DNA of 64,000 bases, taken from NCBI GenBank assembly GCA_964291305.2, contig OZ219783.1:62001-126000 (forward strand), read 5' to 3'. Under the pieces are notes generated by a model. That model saw only the letters and a list, made by a program, of their open reading frames with translations. It was not told the origin of the DNA and ran no database searches. Of this stretch, positions 33,345 to 42,625 are shown piece after piece. The position numbers and the translations under genes were made by a program. The stretch's first letter is position 1; each line of letters opens with the position of its first letter. This stretch comes from VXNF01 sp964291305 (GTDB lineage Bacteria > Actinomycetota > Acidimicrobiia > Acidimicrobiales > CATQHL01).

Positions 33345-34784
33345 CTACCAGTCGGTCGCCACGTACTTGCGCTCTAGGTACTCCTCGATGCCTTCGCGGC
33401 CCCCTTCACGGCCGATGCCGCTCTCTTTGACACCACCGAACGGCGCTGAAGCGTCGGAAATGAGACCTCGGTTCACTGCCACCATGCCAGCCTCCAACTG
33501 CTCGCCGAAGGCCAGGCCATGGCCTATGTCGCCGCTGATGACGTAGGCAATCAGACCGGCAGTGGTGTCGTTGGCCATCTGGGTGGCGCTGGCCTCGTCG
33601 CTGAAGCGCACCAGCGGGGCCACCGGCCCAAAAATCTCCGTGGCCAGGATGGGGGCATCTGGGGCCACGTTGGTCAGCACTGTCGGTTCGTAGAAATACC
33701 CATTACAGTCCGGCGCCCGCCCGCCGGTTGCCACTTTGGCTCCGCCTCCTACGGCGGTGGTCACAAGCCCGGCCACCTTGTCGCGTTCGCGGTTGCTGAT
33801 GAGGGCACCCACTTGAGCGTCTGGCTGCCGCTGGTAGCCGACGGTGAGACCGGCCATTCGGGCGCTGAGCGCCTCGGCGAAGTCGTCGGCGATTCGCTCG
33901 TGCACGTACAGCCGGTTGGGGGCCACGCAAGTGGCGCCGGTGTTGCGCATTTTGGCTGCTAGGGCCGCCTCCACGGCGACCTCCACATCGGCGTCGGCCA
34001 GCACCACGAACGGGGCGTTGCCGCCCAGTTCCATGCTGGTGCGCAGAACTCTGTCAGCGGCCAGGCGCAGCAGATGCTTGCCGACGGCGATAGAGCCGGT
34101 GAATGAAACCTTGCGCACGGCTTGGTGGGCCAGCATCGCCACTGTGGCCTCATTTGGTGGTTCCGGCAGCACCAGGTTGATAACCCCTGACGGGGTACCG
34201 CAGCGTGCCATCAGGTCGGCGATGTAGTAGGCGGTCAGAGGAGTGGCCGGGGCGGGTTTCACCACGGTGGTGCAGCCGGCGGCGAGCGCTGGGGCGAACT
34301 TGCGAACCGGCATAGCAGCGGGGAAGTTCCACGGAGTGATCTGCACCGAAACCCCCACGGGTTCGGGCAACACCACGATGCATTTGTCGCCCATTGGCGA
34401 GCGCCGCATCTCGCCGGTTATGCGCACTGCTTCCTCGCTGAACCAGCGGAAGAAGTCGGCTGCGTATGCCACCTCACCGATCGCCTCGGCCATGGGCTTG
34501 CCGTTCTCGAGTTGCAGCAGCGCGGCGATCTCGGCCTGCTCGGCCATCATCGTGTCGTAGCAACGCCGCAGGATGTCAGACCGCTCGCGCGCTGGCGTGG
34601 CCGCCCAACTGTCGGCCGCCGTTGCCGCCGCGTCCACAGCCGCTAGGCAATCCTCCACTGTGGAAGTGGCGATGCCTGCGATTACGCCGCCAGTGGTGGG
34701 ATCGAAAACATCTAGCGTGCCGTTGGCCCCGGGGCTGCCGCCAGCTACGAGTAGTCCGCCGATTCGGTCTAGTGCCTCGATCAT
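33345..34784 (-). CDS. succinate-semialdehyde dehydrogenase family (NAD(P)+)
   Basis: Aldehyde dehydrogenase (479 aa) of the GabD type. Markers are ITPWNFPAAMPVRKFAPALA, cofactor loop VSFTGSIAVGKHLL, catalytic Glu in TSMELGGNAPFVVL, catalytic Cys in RNTGATCVAPNRLYV and ATEIFGPVAPLVRF. ATG 34784 has AAGGA nearby. It lies downstream of the broken paaH, and the pair may serve the same aromatic or short-chain CoA pathway. The exact aldehyde is uncertain. Confidence 0.87.
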   Translation of the reverse strand: MIEALDRIGGLLVAGGSPGANGTLDVFDPTTGGVIAGIATSTVEDCLAAVDAAATAADSWAATPARERSDILRRCYDTMMAEQAEIAALLQLENGKPMAEAIGEVAYAADFFRWFSEEAVRITGEMRRSPMGDKCIVVLPEPVGVSVQITPWNFPAAMPVRKFAPALAAGCTTVVKPAPATPLTAYYIADLMARCGTPSGVINLVLPEPPNEATVAMLAHQAVRKVSFTGSIAVGKHLLRLAADRVLRTSMELGGNAPFVVLADADVEVAVEAALAAKMRNTGATCVAPNRLYVHERIADDFAEALSARMAGLTVGYQRQPDAQVGALISNRERDKVAGLVTTAVGGGAKVATGGRAPDCNGYFYEPTVLTNVAPDAPILATEIFGPVAPLVRFSDEASATQMANDTTAGLIAYVISGDIGHGLAFGEQLEAGMVAVNRGLISDASAPFGGVKESGIGREGGREGIEEYLERKYVATDW

Positions 34785-34869
34785 CTTCGTTTCCTTCCTG
34801 TTTGTGGAGTTGGAGGTTAGGGGCAAACTGGCCACGAGAGATCACCTCTGCCTAGCCACTCGTGATGAC

Positions 34870-35711
34870 TTACCAGTTGTAGAAGCCTCTACCGGTTTTC
34901 TTTCCTAGCTCACCCCGGTCGACTTTCTGGCGGAGCAGTCGAGGTGGGGCGAAACGCGGACCGAGTTGCTGCTCTAGGTGCTCAGCTCTAGGTGCTCAGC
35001 GATTGCCAGGCGCACGTCGAGTCCAACCAGGTCGGTGAGTTCCAGCGGCCCGACGGGGTGCTTGTAGCCGAGACGCATCACGGCGTCTATGTCTTGGGCG
35101 TCTGCCACGCCGGCCTCCAGCATGCGGATCGCCTCGAGTCCGAGCGCCAGCCCCAGCCGGCTCGAGGCGAACCCTGGCTGGTCATTCACGAGGATCGGAG
35201 TCTTGCCGAGAAGGTTTACCCAATCTTTGGCGCTCGCCACGGTCGCCTCGGTTGTGTTCTCAGCAGCGACTAGTTCCACGAGGAGTGACATAGGGACCGG
35301 ATTGAAGAAATGCATCCCTATGAACCGCTCCGGGTGCTTTAGCACTGTTGCCAACTCGGTGGGTGAGAGTGAACTCGTGTTGGTGGCGATGATTGCTTCG
35401 TCTGAGTAGACCCTTTCGGTCTCAGACAGCAGGGCTTGCTTTAGCGCCATGTCTTCCGGGGTTGCTTCGATGATGAGCGTGCTGTCGGACTGCTCGTGTG
35501 TAGTCGCTAGTGAGAGCCGCTCCAGCAGGTCGGTAACGACCAGCTCGGGGTTGTGTTTTGCCATGCGCTGGAGCGACGACTCAATCTGCTGTCGCGCCAA
35601 TGCGAGCAAGTCGGCAGTGATGTCGATCAGCCGCACGTCTTGGCCCACCGCTAAGAAACTGGCCGAGATCCCCGAGCCCATTACGCCGCTGCCGATGATC
35701 ACTACCACCAA
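34870..35711 (-). pseudogene. paaH: 3-hydroxyacyl-CoA dehydrogenase (PaaH/FadB2-like), frameshifted near the 3' end
   Basis: NAD-dependent oxidation of 3-hydroxyacyl-CoA. Intact for 245 codons: VVVIIGSGVMGSGISASFLA, LIIEATPEDMALKQ, AIIATNTSSLSPTELA, FIGMHFFNPVPMSLLVELVA and DLVGLDVRLAIAEHLE. A 14-bp tandem duplication then shifts the frame and gives a stop at 34974. The lost end is still readable in the next frame: QLGPRFAPPRLLRQKVD, then RGELGKKTGRGFYNW and a stop at 34870. Removing one copy restores 275 aa, about normal. The C-terminal CoA-dimer domain is truncated, so activity is doubtful. Confidence 0.85.
34971..34998. repeat. 14-bp perfect tandem duplication inside paaH
   Basis: GCTCTAGGTGCTCA occurs at 34971-34984 and again at 34985-34998. 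The unit is not a multiple of three and breaks the reading frame. Slippage could delete it and restore the gene. Confidence 0.95.
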
Positions 35712-35778
35712 GCACTTCTCCTTGTTTCAGATCGACCGAGCCTGCAGTCCCGCAGCGCCGTCACGACCGGCCCTGACT

Positions 35779-35807
35779 ACATTATGATACATAATTATGT
35801 CTATAAT
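35779..35807 (+). promoter_or_regulatory. paa operon promoter with palindromic operator candidate
   Basis: In the AT-rich gap between paaH and paaZ, a consensus TATAAT (35802-35807) follows a 12-bp perfect palindrome ACATAATTATGT (35789-35800), which would lie in the promoter spacer. A repressor there would block initiation. PaaX is encoded at the end of the operon and is the natural candidate, but the site does not match the E. coli PaaX box. Confidence 0.5.
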
Positions 35808-35871
35808 CTCCCTAGCAATGTAATATATATTGACGGGAGATATCGACGGGAGTTTCGCGCCAGGAGACCTA

Positions 35872-37923
35872 ATGCAGCGACTGGAGAGCTTCGTGCTAGG
35901 GCGTTGGCACTCGTCCAACGACGCGGGTGAACCGTTTGTGGATGCCACAACTGGTTCACCTATCGGCACGCTGTCCTCGACGGGAATTGACTTCGCCGCG
36001 GTGGTTAACTTTGGGCGCGCCGTCGGGGGAGCGGCTCTGCGGGCTCTGACGTTTCACCAGCGAGCAACGATTCTGCGTTCTTTGGGGAAGTTGCTGCTAG
36101 AGGAAGCCAGTCTCGATCAGTTGTATCGCCTATCTGCCCAGACGGGGGCGACCCATCAGGACTCTTGGCTCGACATCAACGGCGGCGCCTCGGTTCTGCT
36201 GTCCTACGCCAGTCGGGCGCGTCGGGAGCTTCCCAACGCCAAAGTCACTCTGGACGGGCAGGTGGAGAACCTCAGCCGCGACGGATCGTTCGTGGGGATC
36301 CACGTGCTCACTCCCCGCCAGGGCGTCGAAGTCCAGATCAACGCCTTCAACTTCCCGATCTGGGGAATGCTCGAGAAGCTGGCGCCCGCCTTCCTGGCTG
36401 CTGTCCCGACGATTGTCAAACCGGCGCCGGAAACGGCTTTCCTAACAGAGGCGGCTGTCCGCATCATGGTTGAGAGCCAGCTTCTCCCGGAAGGATCACT
36501 CCAACTGATATGCGGTGACCCTGGCGATCTGCTTCACCACCTCGGCGGCCGAGACAGCGTGGCATTCACCGGTTCGGCAACCACCGCGGCTCGTCTCCGA
36601 ACTCATCCGGCTATTGTCCAGCGATCAGTCAGTCTCACCGTGGAGGCCGACTCGATCAACTCTGCCATTCTCGCGCCCAGCTCTGGGCCCGACACTCCCG
36701 AGTTCGACCTCTTCGTCGCCGAGGTCGTCAAGGAGATGACAGTAAAGGCGGGCCAGAAGTGCACCGCTATTCGCCGCGTCTTTGTCCCAGAGGTCCACCT
36801 TGATGCCGCCGAGCAAGCGCTGCGCCAAGCCCTTAGCAAGATTATCGTCGGCAACCCAGAAACGGCCGACATGGGACCGCTGGTCAACACAACACGGCGC
36901 GACGATGTGGCACGATCGTTGCGCACGCTTGCCGCGGTCACCGAGCCGATTGTTGACTCCTGCGAGTTTCACGGCGTCGACCCGACTCGCGGAGCGTTCT
37001 TCGCACCTACTTTGTTGCGAGCCACGGATCGCTTCTCTCCGCTCATCCACACCACAGAAGTGTTCGGACCGGTCGCAACCATCGTCGACTACGGCTCGGT
37101 CGGCGAAGCAGTTGAACTAGTAGCGGCAGGCCAGGGCAGTCTTGTCGCTTCGATCTTCGGATCAGTGGCAGACGAAGTCAGCGAACTGGTCCTCGGCATC
37201 GCCTCGCACCATGGCCGGGTTTTGCTTGTAGATGCCAACTCGGCCAAGGCGAGCACCGGCCATGGCTCGCCACTTCCCCAGCTCTGCCACGGCGGCCCTG
37301 GTCGCGCCGGCGGCGGGGAGGAACTTGGCGGCATGCGCAGCGTCCAGCGGCACATGCAGCGCACCGCCCTCCAAGGTTCGCCAGATCAGCTGACAGCTAT
37401 CTGTGGCCAGTTCATCACCGGCGCGGCGCGCTCGGAGGAAAAAGGTCATCCCTTCCGGCGAACGTTTGACGAACTCGCCGTCGGAGACTCCATCACCACC
37501 GGATCTCGGGTGGTGACACGCCAGGACATAGACACGTTCGCCCGCACGACCGGCGACACCTTCTACGCCCACATGGATGACGAGGCCGCCAAGCGGAACC
37601 CGCTCTTCGACGGCCTCGTAGCGCACGGTTACCTAGTCCTGTCGCTCGCCGCGGGACTGTTCGTGTGGCCCGAGGAAGGTCCGGTACTGGCGAACTACGG
37701 GATCGACCGGCTCCGCTTCGCCACGCCCACGTATCCCGGCGACGAGATCCACGTGCTCCTCACCTGCAAGCAGAAGAAGCAACTCGACGGTCGCGGTTAC
37801 GGCGAGGTGACCTGGGACACAAAGGTCATAAACCAGCGCGGCGAGGTGGCGGCCGCCTACGACGTGCTCACCATGGTGGCGAACTCGCCGGGTATCAACG
37901 GCGCAGAGGCGAGAGCTAGCTGA
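35872..37923 (+). CDS. paaZ: bifunctional PaaZ (oxepin-CoA hydrolase / semialdehyde dehydrogenase)
   Basis: Ring-opening enzyme of the phenylacetyl-CoA pathway (683 aa, as in E. coli). The N-terminal aldehyde dehydrogenase part (to about 520) has INAFNFPIWGMLEKLAPAFL, SVAFTGSATTAARLR, a Cys in VKAGQKCTAIRRVFVP and TEVFGPVATIVDYG. The C-terminal MaoC-like hydratase part has FDELAVGDSITTGSRVVT, RQDIDTFARTTGD, YAHMDDEAAKRNPLFDGLVA and HGYLVLSLAAGLFV. ATG 35872 has AGGAG 5 nt upstream. Its stop overlaps the paaA start (TGATG). Confidence 0.93.
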   Translation: MQRLESFVLGRWHSSNDAGEPFVDATTGSPIGTLSSTGIDFAAVVNFGRAVGGAALRALTFHQRATILRSLGKLLLEEASLDQLYRLSAQTGATHQDSWLDINGGASVLLSYASRARRELPNAKVTLDGQVENLSRDGSFVGIHVLTPRQGVEVQINAFNFPIWGMLEKLAPAFLAAVPTIVKPAPETAFLTEAAVRIMVESQLLPEGSLQLICGDPGDLLHHLGGRDSVAFTGSATTAARLRTHPAIVQRSVSLTVEADSINSAILAPSSGPDTPEFDLFVAEVVKEMTVKAGQKCTAIRRVFVPEVHLDAAEQALRQALSKIIVGNPETADMGPLVNTTRRDDVARSLRTLAAVTEPIVDSCEFHGVDPTRGAFFAPTLLRATDRFSPLIHTTEVFGPVATIVDYGSVGEAVELVAAGQGSLVASIFGSVADEVSELVLGIASHHGRVLLVDANSAKASTGHGSPLPQLCHGGPGRAGGGEELGGMRSVQRHMQRTALQGSPDQLTAICGQFITGAARSEEKGHPFRRTFDELAVGDSITTGSRVVTRQDIDTFARTTGDTFYAHMDDEAAKRNPLFDGLVAHGYLVLSLAAGLFVWPEEGPVLANYGIDRLRFATPTYPGDEIHVLLTCKQKKQLDGRGYGEVTWDTKVINQRGEVAAAYDVLTMVANSPGINGAEARAS

Positions 37924-38840
37924 TGCCCCGCAGCTGGCCGTCGATGGAGCCTTTCGAGCGATTCCTCGATGCCGGCGGAATTGTCGAAGTGGACGACGAC
38001 ATGCCCATGCCCTATCGACACGCCGTCTTCTCGTTCATTGAGATGCACGCCAACAGCGAACTCATGGGCGGTCTCACCGAGCGGGACTGGATTCCGAAAA
38101 CCCCAGGACTGCGCCACAAGATGGCCGTCCTTGCTAAGACCCAAGACGAGATCGGCCATGGTCACCTGCTTTACATGATTGCTGCCGACATGGGGATCAA
38201 GACCCGCCAGCAGATGCTTGAAGACCTGTTCGCCGGCAGAGGGCGCTTTCACAACGTATTTCACTATCGGGCCGAGACATGGGGTGATCAGGTAGCTATT
38301 GCCTTCCTCGTAGACGCGGCCGCGCTCGCCAGCCAACAGGCAGTCTTTAAGAACTGCTCCTACGGCCCTTACAAGCGGATTCTGAAGCGGATAATCGCCG
38401 AGGAGGGCTTTCACATGCGCCTCGGCGAGGACCGGATGATGCGTCTCGCCGAGGGGACCGAGCGCCAGCGACAGATGTTCCAGAGCGCGCTAGACCGCTG
38501 GTTCTGGCCCTCGCTGCAACTCTTCGGTCCGGACTCGAAGCCTGACGACGAGCTAATGCGCTGGCACATCAAGTCCGAGCGCAACGAGGTTTTACGCGAC
38601 CGGTGGGTGCAGAAGTTCGTTCCCCTGCTGCTGGGTTACGGCTTTACGATCCCAGCACCGGATTTGCGCTATGACGAGGCCAAGGCTCGCTGGGAGGTGG
38701 GCCCGATCGACTGGGAACCGCTCAAGCGCACGCTGCGAGGCGGCGGTCCCGATTCGGCGCGCCGCATCGGTGAGGCCGCAGACAACTGGCAGCGCACCGC
38801 TTGGGTGCGTCGGGCGCTGGCCAAATCGGCACACCGATGA
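37923..38840 (+). CDS. paaA: phenylacetyl-CoA 1,2-epoxidase catalytic subunit PaaA
   Basis: Di-iron oxygenase subunit that epoxidises the CoA-bound aromatic ring (305 aa). Iron-ligand motifs are LAKTQDEIGHGHLLYMIAAD and IIAEEGFHMRLGEDRMMRLA (two ExxH). Other family stretches are ALDRWFWPSLQLFGP and DDELMRWHIKSERNEVLRDR. Coupled to paaZ and, by ATGA, to paaD. The usual order is A-B-C-D; here D follows A. Confidence 0.95.
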   Translation: MPRSWPSMEPFERFLDAGGIVEVDDDMPMPYRHAVFSFIEMHANSELMGGLTERDWIPKTPGLRHKMAVLAKTQDEIGHGHLLYMIAADMGIKTRQQMLEDLFAGRGRFHNVFHYRAETWGDQVAIAFLVDAAALASQQAVFKNCSYGPYKRILKRIIAEEGFHMRLGEDRMMRLAEGTERQRQMFQSALDRWFWPSLQLFGPDSKPDDELMRWHIKSERNEVLRDRWVQKFVPLLLGYGFTIPAPDLRYDEAKARWEVGPIDWEPLKRTLRGGGPDSARRIGEAADNWQRTAWVRRALAKSAHR

Positions 38841-39310
38841 CCGGCCCGAGCCGTGGGGACCGCCTGCGCCGCGAGGTTCTTGACGCTCTTAGCACCGTCG
38901 ACGACCCCGAGTACCCGGGACTCTCGATCGTAGATCTGGGGCTCCTCGAATCAATCCACCTCCAGCCCACCGGAGTCACCGTCGGGCTTGTTCCGACGTT
39001 CTCGGGCTGCCCCGCACTAGCGCTGATCGCCGGGGAGGTCCGCCAGGTCGTGAGTCGCATCGACGGTGTCGGGGCCGTGGAGGTTGTCTGGTTGCGGACT
39101 CCTTCTTGGTCCGTTGAGCGCGTCACCCGCCGCGGTCGGCGTGTCCTTTCCGGCAGCTTCGCCGTCAGCGTTCCAACCGGCTCGGAGGTTCCGCCGTGCC
39201 CGCGCTGTGGTGGGGCGACCACGGCACAGTCAATGTTCGGGCCAAGCCGGTGTCGTGCGGTCCACACTTGTGTTCACTGCAGAGAACCTGTGGAGGTGCT
39301 TAGGGGTTGA
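38837..39310 (+). CDS. paaD: phenylacetate degradation protein PaaD (iron-sulfur maturation)
   Basis: Supports assembly of the epoxidase cofactors (157 aa). The MIP18/DUF59 domain has DALSTVDDPEYPGLSIVDLG and VGLVPTFSGCPALALIA. The C-terminal zinc-ribbon-like part has CPRCGG, then FGPSRCRAVHTCVHCREPV, the PaaD pattern. ATG 38837 overlaps the paaA stop. paaB begins one base after its TGA. Order and fusion-free form fit an epoxidase operon. Confidence 0.92.
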   Translation: MTGPSRGDRLRREVLDALSTVDDPEYPGLSIVDLGLLESIHLQPTGVTVGLVPTFSGCPALALIAGEVRQVVSRIDGVGAVEVVWLRTPSWSVERVTRRGRRVLSGSFAVSVPTGSEVPPCPRCGGATTAQSMFGPSRCRAVHTCVHCREPVEVLRG

Positions 39311-39311
39311 A

Positions 39312-39587
39312 GTGGCAACGTATGAAGTATTCCTGAAGAAGGACGGACGAGACGGATTCAGTCACGTAGGCGCGCTCGAAGCCCCGACTGACGAACTCGC
39401 CGTGGTTCTGGCGAGGGAGAGCTACGCCCGCCGGGCCGAGGGTGACCGGATGTGGCTAGTGCGGCGCCAGCACATCATCGAACCGGGCGAAGATTTCGTC
39501 CTGCCGAACGCCGCCAAGCCTCACCGCCACCACGACGGCGCGGCGGTGGCTGCTCGCCGGAAAGCAGCGCGAAAGGCTTCGCCATGA
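39312..39587 (+). CDS. paaB: phenylacetyl-CoA 1,2-epoxidase subunit PaaB
   Basis: Small structural subunit of the PaaABCE oxygenase (91 aa). It reads YEVFLKKDGRDGFSHVGALE, APTDELAVVLARESYARRAE and MWLVRRQHIIE, the classic PaaB start and core. GTG start (39312) with AGGGG five nt upstream. Its last codons overlap the paaC start (ATGA). It bridges PaaA and PaaC. Confidence 0.93.
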   Translation: MATYEVFLKKDGRDGFSHVGALEAPTDELAVVLARESYARRAEGDRMWLVRRQHIIEPGEDFVLPNAAKPHRHHDGAAVAARRKAARKASP

Positions 39588-40342
39588 GTCTCAGCGCCGC
39601 CACCCGCTCCTACCTGTTGGCCTTCGCCGACGACGAGCACCTAATGGGCCAGCAGCACACAGAGTGGATAGGCGTCGCACCTTTCCTGGAAGAAGATCTG
39701 GCGTTCTCGAGCATCGGTCAGGACGAACTGGGGCATGCCGCGCTGCTCTACGAGTTCATCCTCGAAGCCGACGGCGTGAGCGCTTCCGACACAGCTGTCG
39801 ACGCCCTCGCATATCGTCGTAGCGCAGCCGACTATCGCTCGTGTCGGCTAGTGGAGTTCGCCACCACCGACTGGGCGCTGGCGCTGGTTAGGCATTGGGT
39901 CTACGACACCGTCGAGGAGGTCCGGTGGAAGTTGCTGGAGAGGTCAGCGATCGGCGACCTTACCGAGCTTGCCAGCTATGCCGAGCGCGAGGAATCCTTC
40001 CACCGTCTTCACGTCAACACGCTGCTGGATGTGCTGCTAGACGACCCTGAGGCGCGGAGACGCATTCAGTCGGCGCTGCGCCGGCTGGAACCAGGAATTT
40101 GCGATCTACTTGCCCCGATACCCGGCGAGACCGAAGCAGTCGCCACGGGCGTGGCTGAGGGTCGGCTCTGTGACTTCACGCCGGAGTTCAAAGCCGCCAT
40201 GACGGCCAGATTCGGGATCAGCAGCAAATTCGCCGCCCGCCAGCCCGAAGCTCAACCCCGCCTGATGAGATCTTCAGACTTCGATCCGCTCATGTCCCGC
40301 ATGCGTGAGGTCCTCGATTTCGACCCGGACGCCACATGGTAG
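39584..40342 (+). CDS. paaC: phenylacetyl-CoA 1,2-epoxidase subunit PaaC
   Basis: Structural partner of PaaA (252 aa), ferritin-like fold. Conserved parts are FADDEHLMGQQHTEWIGVAP, SSIGQDELGHAALLYEFI, RLVEFATTDWALALVRHWVY and LASYAEREESFHRLHVNTLL. The GTP-like end DLLAPIPGETEA is less conserved. PaaE, the reductase, is not in the window; electrons may come from elsewhere. Confidence 0.93.
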   Translation: MSLSAATRSYLLAFADDEHLMGQQHTEWIGVAPFLEEDLAFSSIGQDELGHAALLYEFILEADGVSASDTAVDALAYRRSAADYRSCRLVEFATTDWALALVRHWVYDTVEEVRWKLLERSAIGDLTELASYAEREESFHRLHVNTLLDVLLDDPEARRRIQSALRRLEPGICDLLAPIPGETEAVATGVAEGRLCDFTPEFKAAMTARFGISSKFAARQPEAQPRLMRSSDFDPLMSRMREVLDFDPDATW

Positions 40343-40385
40343 AGAAGCACTGCGAGCGCCTGAGGGTCGTCGGAGGCAAGCGCGG

Positions 40386-41666
40386 ATGAGCACCCTCCAC
40401 GCCATCGAGTCCGCCTCGGTGGAGGAACTCAGAGCGCTACAACTCGGGCGCCTGCAGGCGACGCTGCGCCACGCCTATGACAACGTGGGTCACTACCGCT
40501 GCGCCTTCGCTGACGCAGGCGTGCACCCCGACGACATCCAGAGCCTCGACGACCTTGCCCAGCTTCCTCTGCTCACCAAGGAAGACCTGCGCCGCAACTA
40601 CCCGTTCGGTATGTTCGCCGTGCCGCGCCAAGAGGTAGTGCGGTTACACGCCTCTTCGGGAACGACGGGCCAGCCGACCGTCGTGGGTTACACGAAGGCG
40701 GACATCGACACCTGGTCACAACTCATGGCCCGCTCCATCTATGCCGCGGGTGGCCGGCCAGGCGACGTAACACACATCGCCTACGGCTACGGCCTCTTCA
40801 CCGGCGGGTTAGGAGCCCACTACGGCGCCGAAGCGCTCGGCTGCACGGTCGTTCCGGTGTCGGGCGGTCAGACCGAGCGGCAGGTCACGCTTATCCGGGA
40901 TTTCAAGCCGAGGGTCATCCTCGTCACACCTAGCTACTGCCTAAACCTGATCGACGAGATGGAACGGGCCGGCATGGATCCCGCGGAGTGCTCGCTGGAG
41001 GTCGGCATCTTCGGTGCGGAGCCTTGGACGGACTGTCTCCGCGCCGAACTGGAGGCTCGCCTGGGCCTCGACGCGGTAGACATCTACGGCCTCTCCGAAG
41101 TGATCGGCCCCGGCGTGGCGCAGGAATGCATCGAGACCAAGGATGGCCCGATCGTCTGGGAGGATCACTTTTACCCCGAGATCATCGACCCGGAGACGGG
41201 CGAGCCGTTGCCCGACGGTGAGTTTGGCGAGCTGGTGTTCACCTCACTGACCAAGCAGGCCCTCCCGGTGGTGCGTTACCGCACCCGCGACCTCACCCGG
41301 CTGCTGCCGGGCACGACAAGGCCGATGCGCAGGATCGAACGCATCTCCGGCCGGACCGACGACATGCTCATCATCCGTGGTGTCAACGTCTTCCCCTCCC
41401 AGATCGAGGCGGAGGTGATGAAGGTCCCAGGACTAAGCCCACATTTTCAGATCCAACTCACCAATATCGGTCAACGCAACTCGATTACCGTCCACGTGGA
41501 GCAGAGCGAGGGCACCGGCGTTGACGAGCACGAGACCGCCGAGGCGCTCGTCCGCCACATCAAACACAACATCGGGATAAATATCCCGGTCGTCGTCCGT
41601 GAGCCCGGCTCTCTGCCGCGGTCGCTGGGCAAGGCTCAGAGGGTCGTTCATTCGGCAACTGCATGA
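40386..41666 (+). CDS. paaK: phenylacetate-CoA ligase
   Basis: ATP-dependent activation of phenylacetate to phenylacetyl-CoA (426 aa). Signatures are LRHAYDNVGHYRCAF, LHASSGTTGQPTVVGYTKAD, YGYGLFTGGLGAHYGAEALG, EVGIFGAEPWTDCLRAELE, DIYGLSEVIGPGVAQEC, RISGRTDDMLIIRGVNVFPS and the final Lys in LPRSLGKAQRVVH. ATG 40386 starts the conserved part. Overlaps paaX by 4 bp. Confidence 0.95.
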   Translation: MSTLHAIESASVEELRALQLGRLQATLRHAYDNVGHYRCAFADAGVHPDDIQSLDDLAQLPLLTKEDLRRNYPFGMFAVPRQEVVRLHASSGTTGQPTVVGYTKADIDTWSQLMARSIYAAGGRPGDVTHIAYGYGLFTGGLGAHYGAEALGCTVVPVSGGQTERQVTLIRDFKPRVILVTPSYCLNLIDEMERAGMDPAECSLEVGIFGAEPWTDCLRAELEARLGLDAVDIYGLSEVIGPGVAQECIETKDGPIVWEDHFYPEIIDPETGEPLPDGEFGELVFTSLTKQALPVVRYRTRDLTRLLPGTTRPMRRIERISGRTDDMLIIRGVNVFPSQIEAEVMKVPGLSPHFQIQLTNIGQRNSITVHVEQSEGTGVDEHETAEALVRHIKHNIGINIPVVVREPGSLPRSLGKAQRVVHSATA

Positions 41667-42625
41667 GCTTCGCTATCCCAGCGCGGATACAGGCCTGGCG
41701 CGCTGCTCCTCACATCTCGGCTCGCTCCGTGCTCGTCACCATCCTCGGTGACGCTGTACTGCCGGTTGCTCAGAGTGTCTGGCTGTCACAGTTGCTCCGG
41801 CTTGCCGAGCCCTTCGGATTCAGTGCTCGACTTGTCCGTACATCCCTGTTCAGGCTGGCGGAGGAGGGGTGGGTCAGCAGCGAGCGACACGGTCGCCGTA
41901 GCCGCTACGCCCTCACGCCCCTGGCGCAGCGCGAGTTCGCCGATGCCGCTGACCGCATCTACCGCGACCTGCGGCCCAAGCTGCGTGGCAACTGGACCCT
42001 CGTCCTCTTCGACGGCACTCGACTATCGGCCCGCGACCGGGATCGGCTGGCCCGCCACCTGGGCTGGCACGGCTTCGTCGCCTTCGGGCGCGGGGTGCTG
42101 GCGTCGCCGATCTGCAGCCCCGAGGCGGCCCGGCACGTCCTCGACGAGGCCTTCGGGGAGATCCAGGCCGCAGTAGCTCGCGCCGAGTTCTCCGACATCA
42201 CCGGTCTGGTGCGCGACGGTTTCTTCTCCTCCATCTTCGCCTTCGACGGGACGGAGCAGGCCTACCGCAACTTCGTTGACGGCTACAGCGAACTCCTCGG
42301 TAAGTGCGGAGCACTGTCGCCAGTCGACGCCTATTGCGTCCGCACGATGCTGATCCACGACCTGCGCCGTATTACTTTGCGCACCCCCCCGGTCCCCCGA
42401 GAGTTGCTGCCAACCCCATGGTCTGGCGACGCTGCCTTCACCCTGGCCGGCGCTTTGTATCGATCTTTAGGTGCAGCCAGCGCCGCTCACTTAGGGAATG
42501 TCCTCGAAGGTGACTATCCCTCGCAGCTGGCCGAGCGGTTTCGCGTTGAACAAGTCGCGGCAATACCCCCTTCAGCGTGTTCACGACCCGGAAAAGTCGG
42601 GTGGCCGCTTCTGTTGGAAGGCTGA
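41663..42625 (+). CDS. paaX: PaaX-family transcriptional repressor
   Basis: Phenylacetyl-CoA-responsive repressor of paa genes (320 aa). The winged HTH is SARLVRTSLFRLAEEGWVSS followed by ERHGRRSRYALTPLAQREFA. The PaaX middle part has LRGNWTLVLFDGTRLSARDR and the C-terminal domain SPVDAYCVRTMLIHDLRRIT. The last 45 bp overlap the convergent paaG 3' end, so its extreme C-terminus is unusual. Likely controls the operon it closes. Confidence 0.88.
   Translation: MSFAIPARIQAWRAAPHISARSVLVTILGDAVLPVAQSVWLSQLLRLAEPFGFSARLVRTSLFRLAEEGWVSSERHGRRSRYALTPLAQREFADAADRIYRDLRPKLRGNWTLVLFDGTRLSARDRDRLARHLGWHGFVAFGRGVLASPICSPEAARHVLDEAFGEIQAAVARAEFSDITGLVRDGFFSSIFAFDGTEQAYRNFVDGYSELLGKCGALSPVDAYCVRTMLIHDLRRITLRTPPVPRELLPTPWSGDAAFTLAGALYRSLGAASAAHLGNVLEGDYPSQLAERFRVEQVAAIPPSACSRPGKVGWPLLLEG

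Noticed and set aside
42581..42625. Frameshift at the paaX 3' end
   Set aside because: The 45-bp tail-to-tail overlap with paaG can be explained by a paaX stop lying within the convergent gene; both cores are intact.
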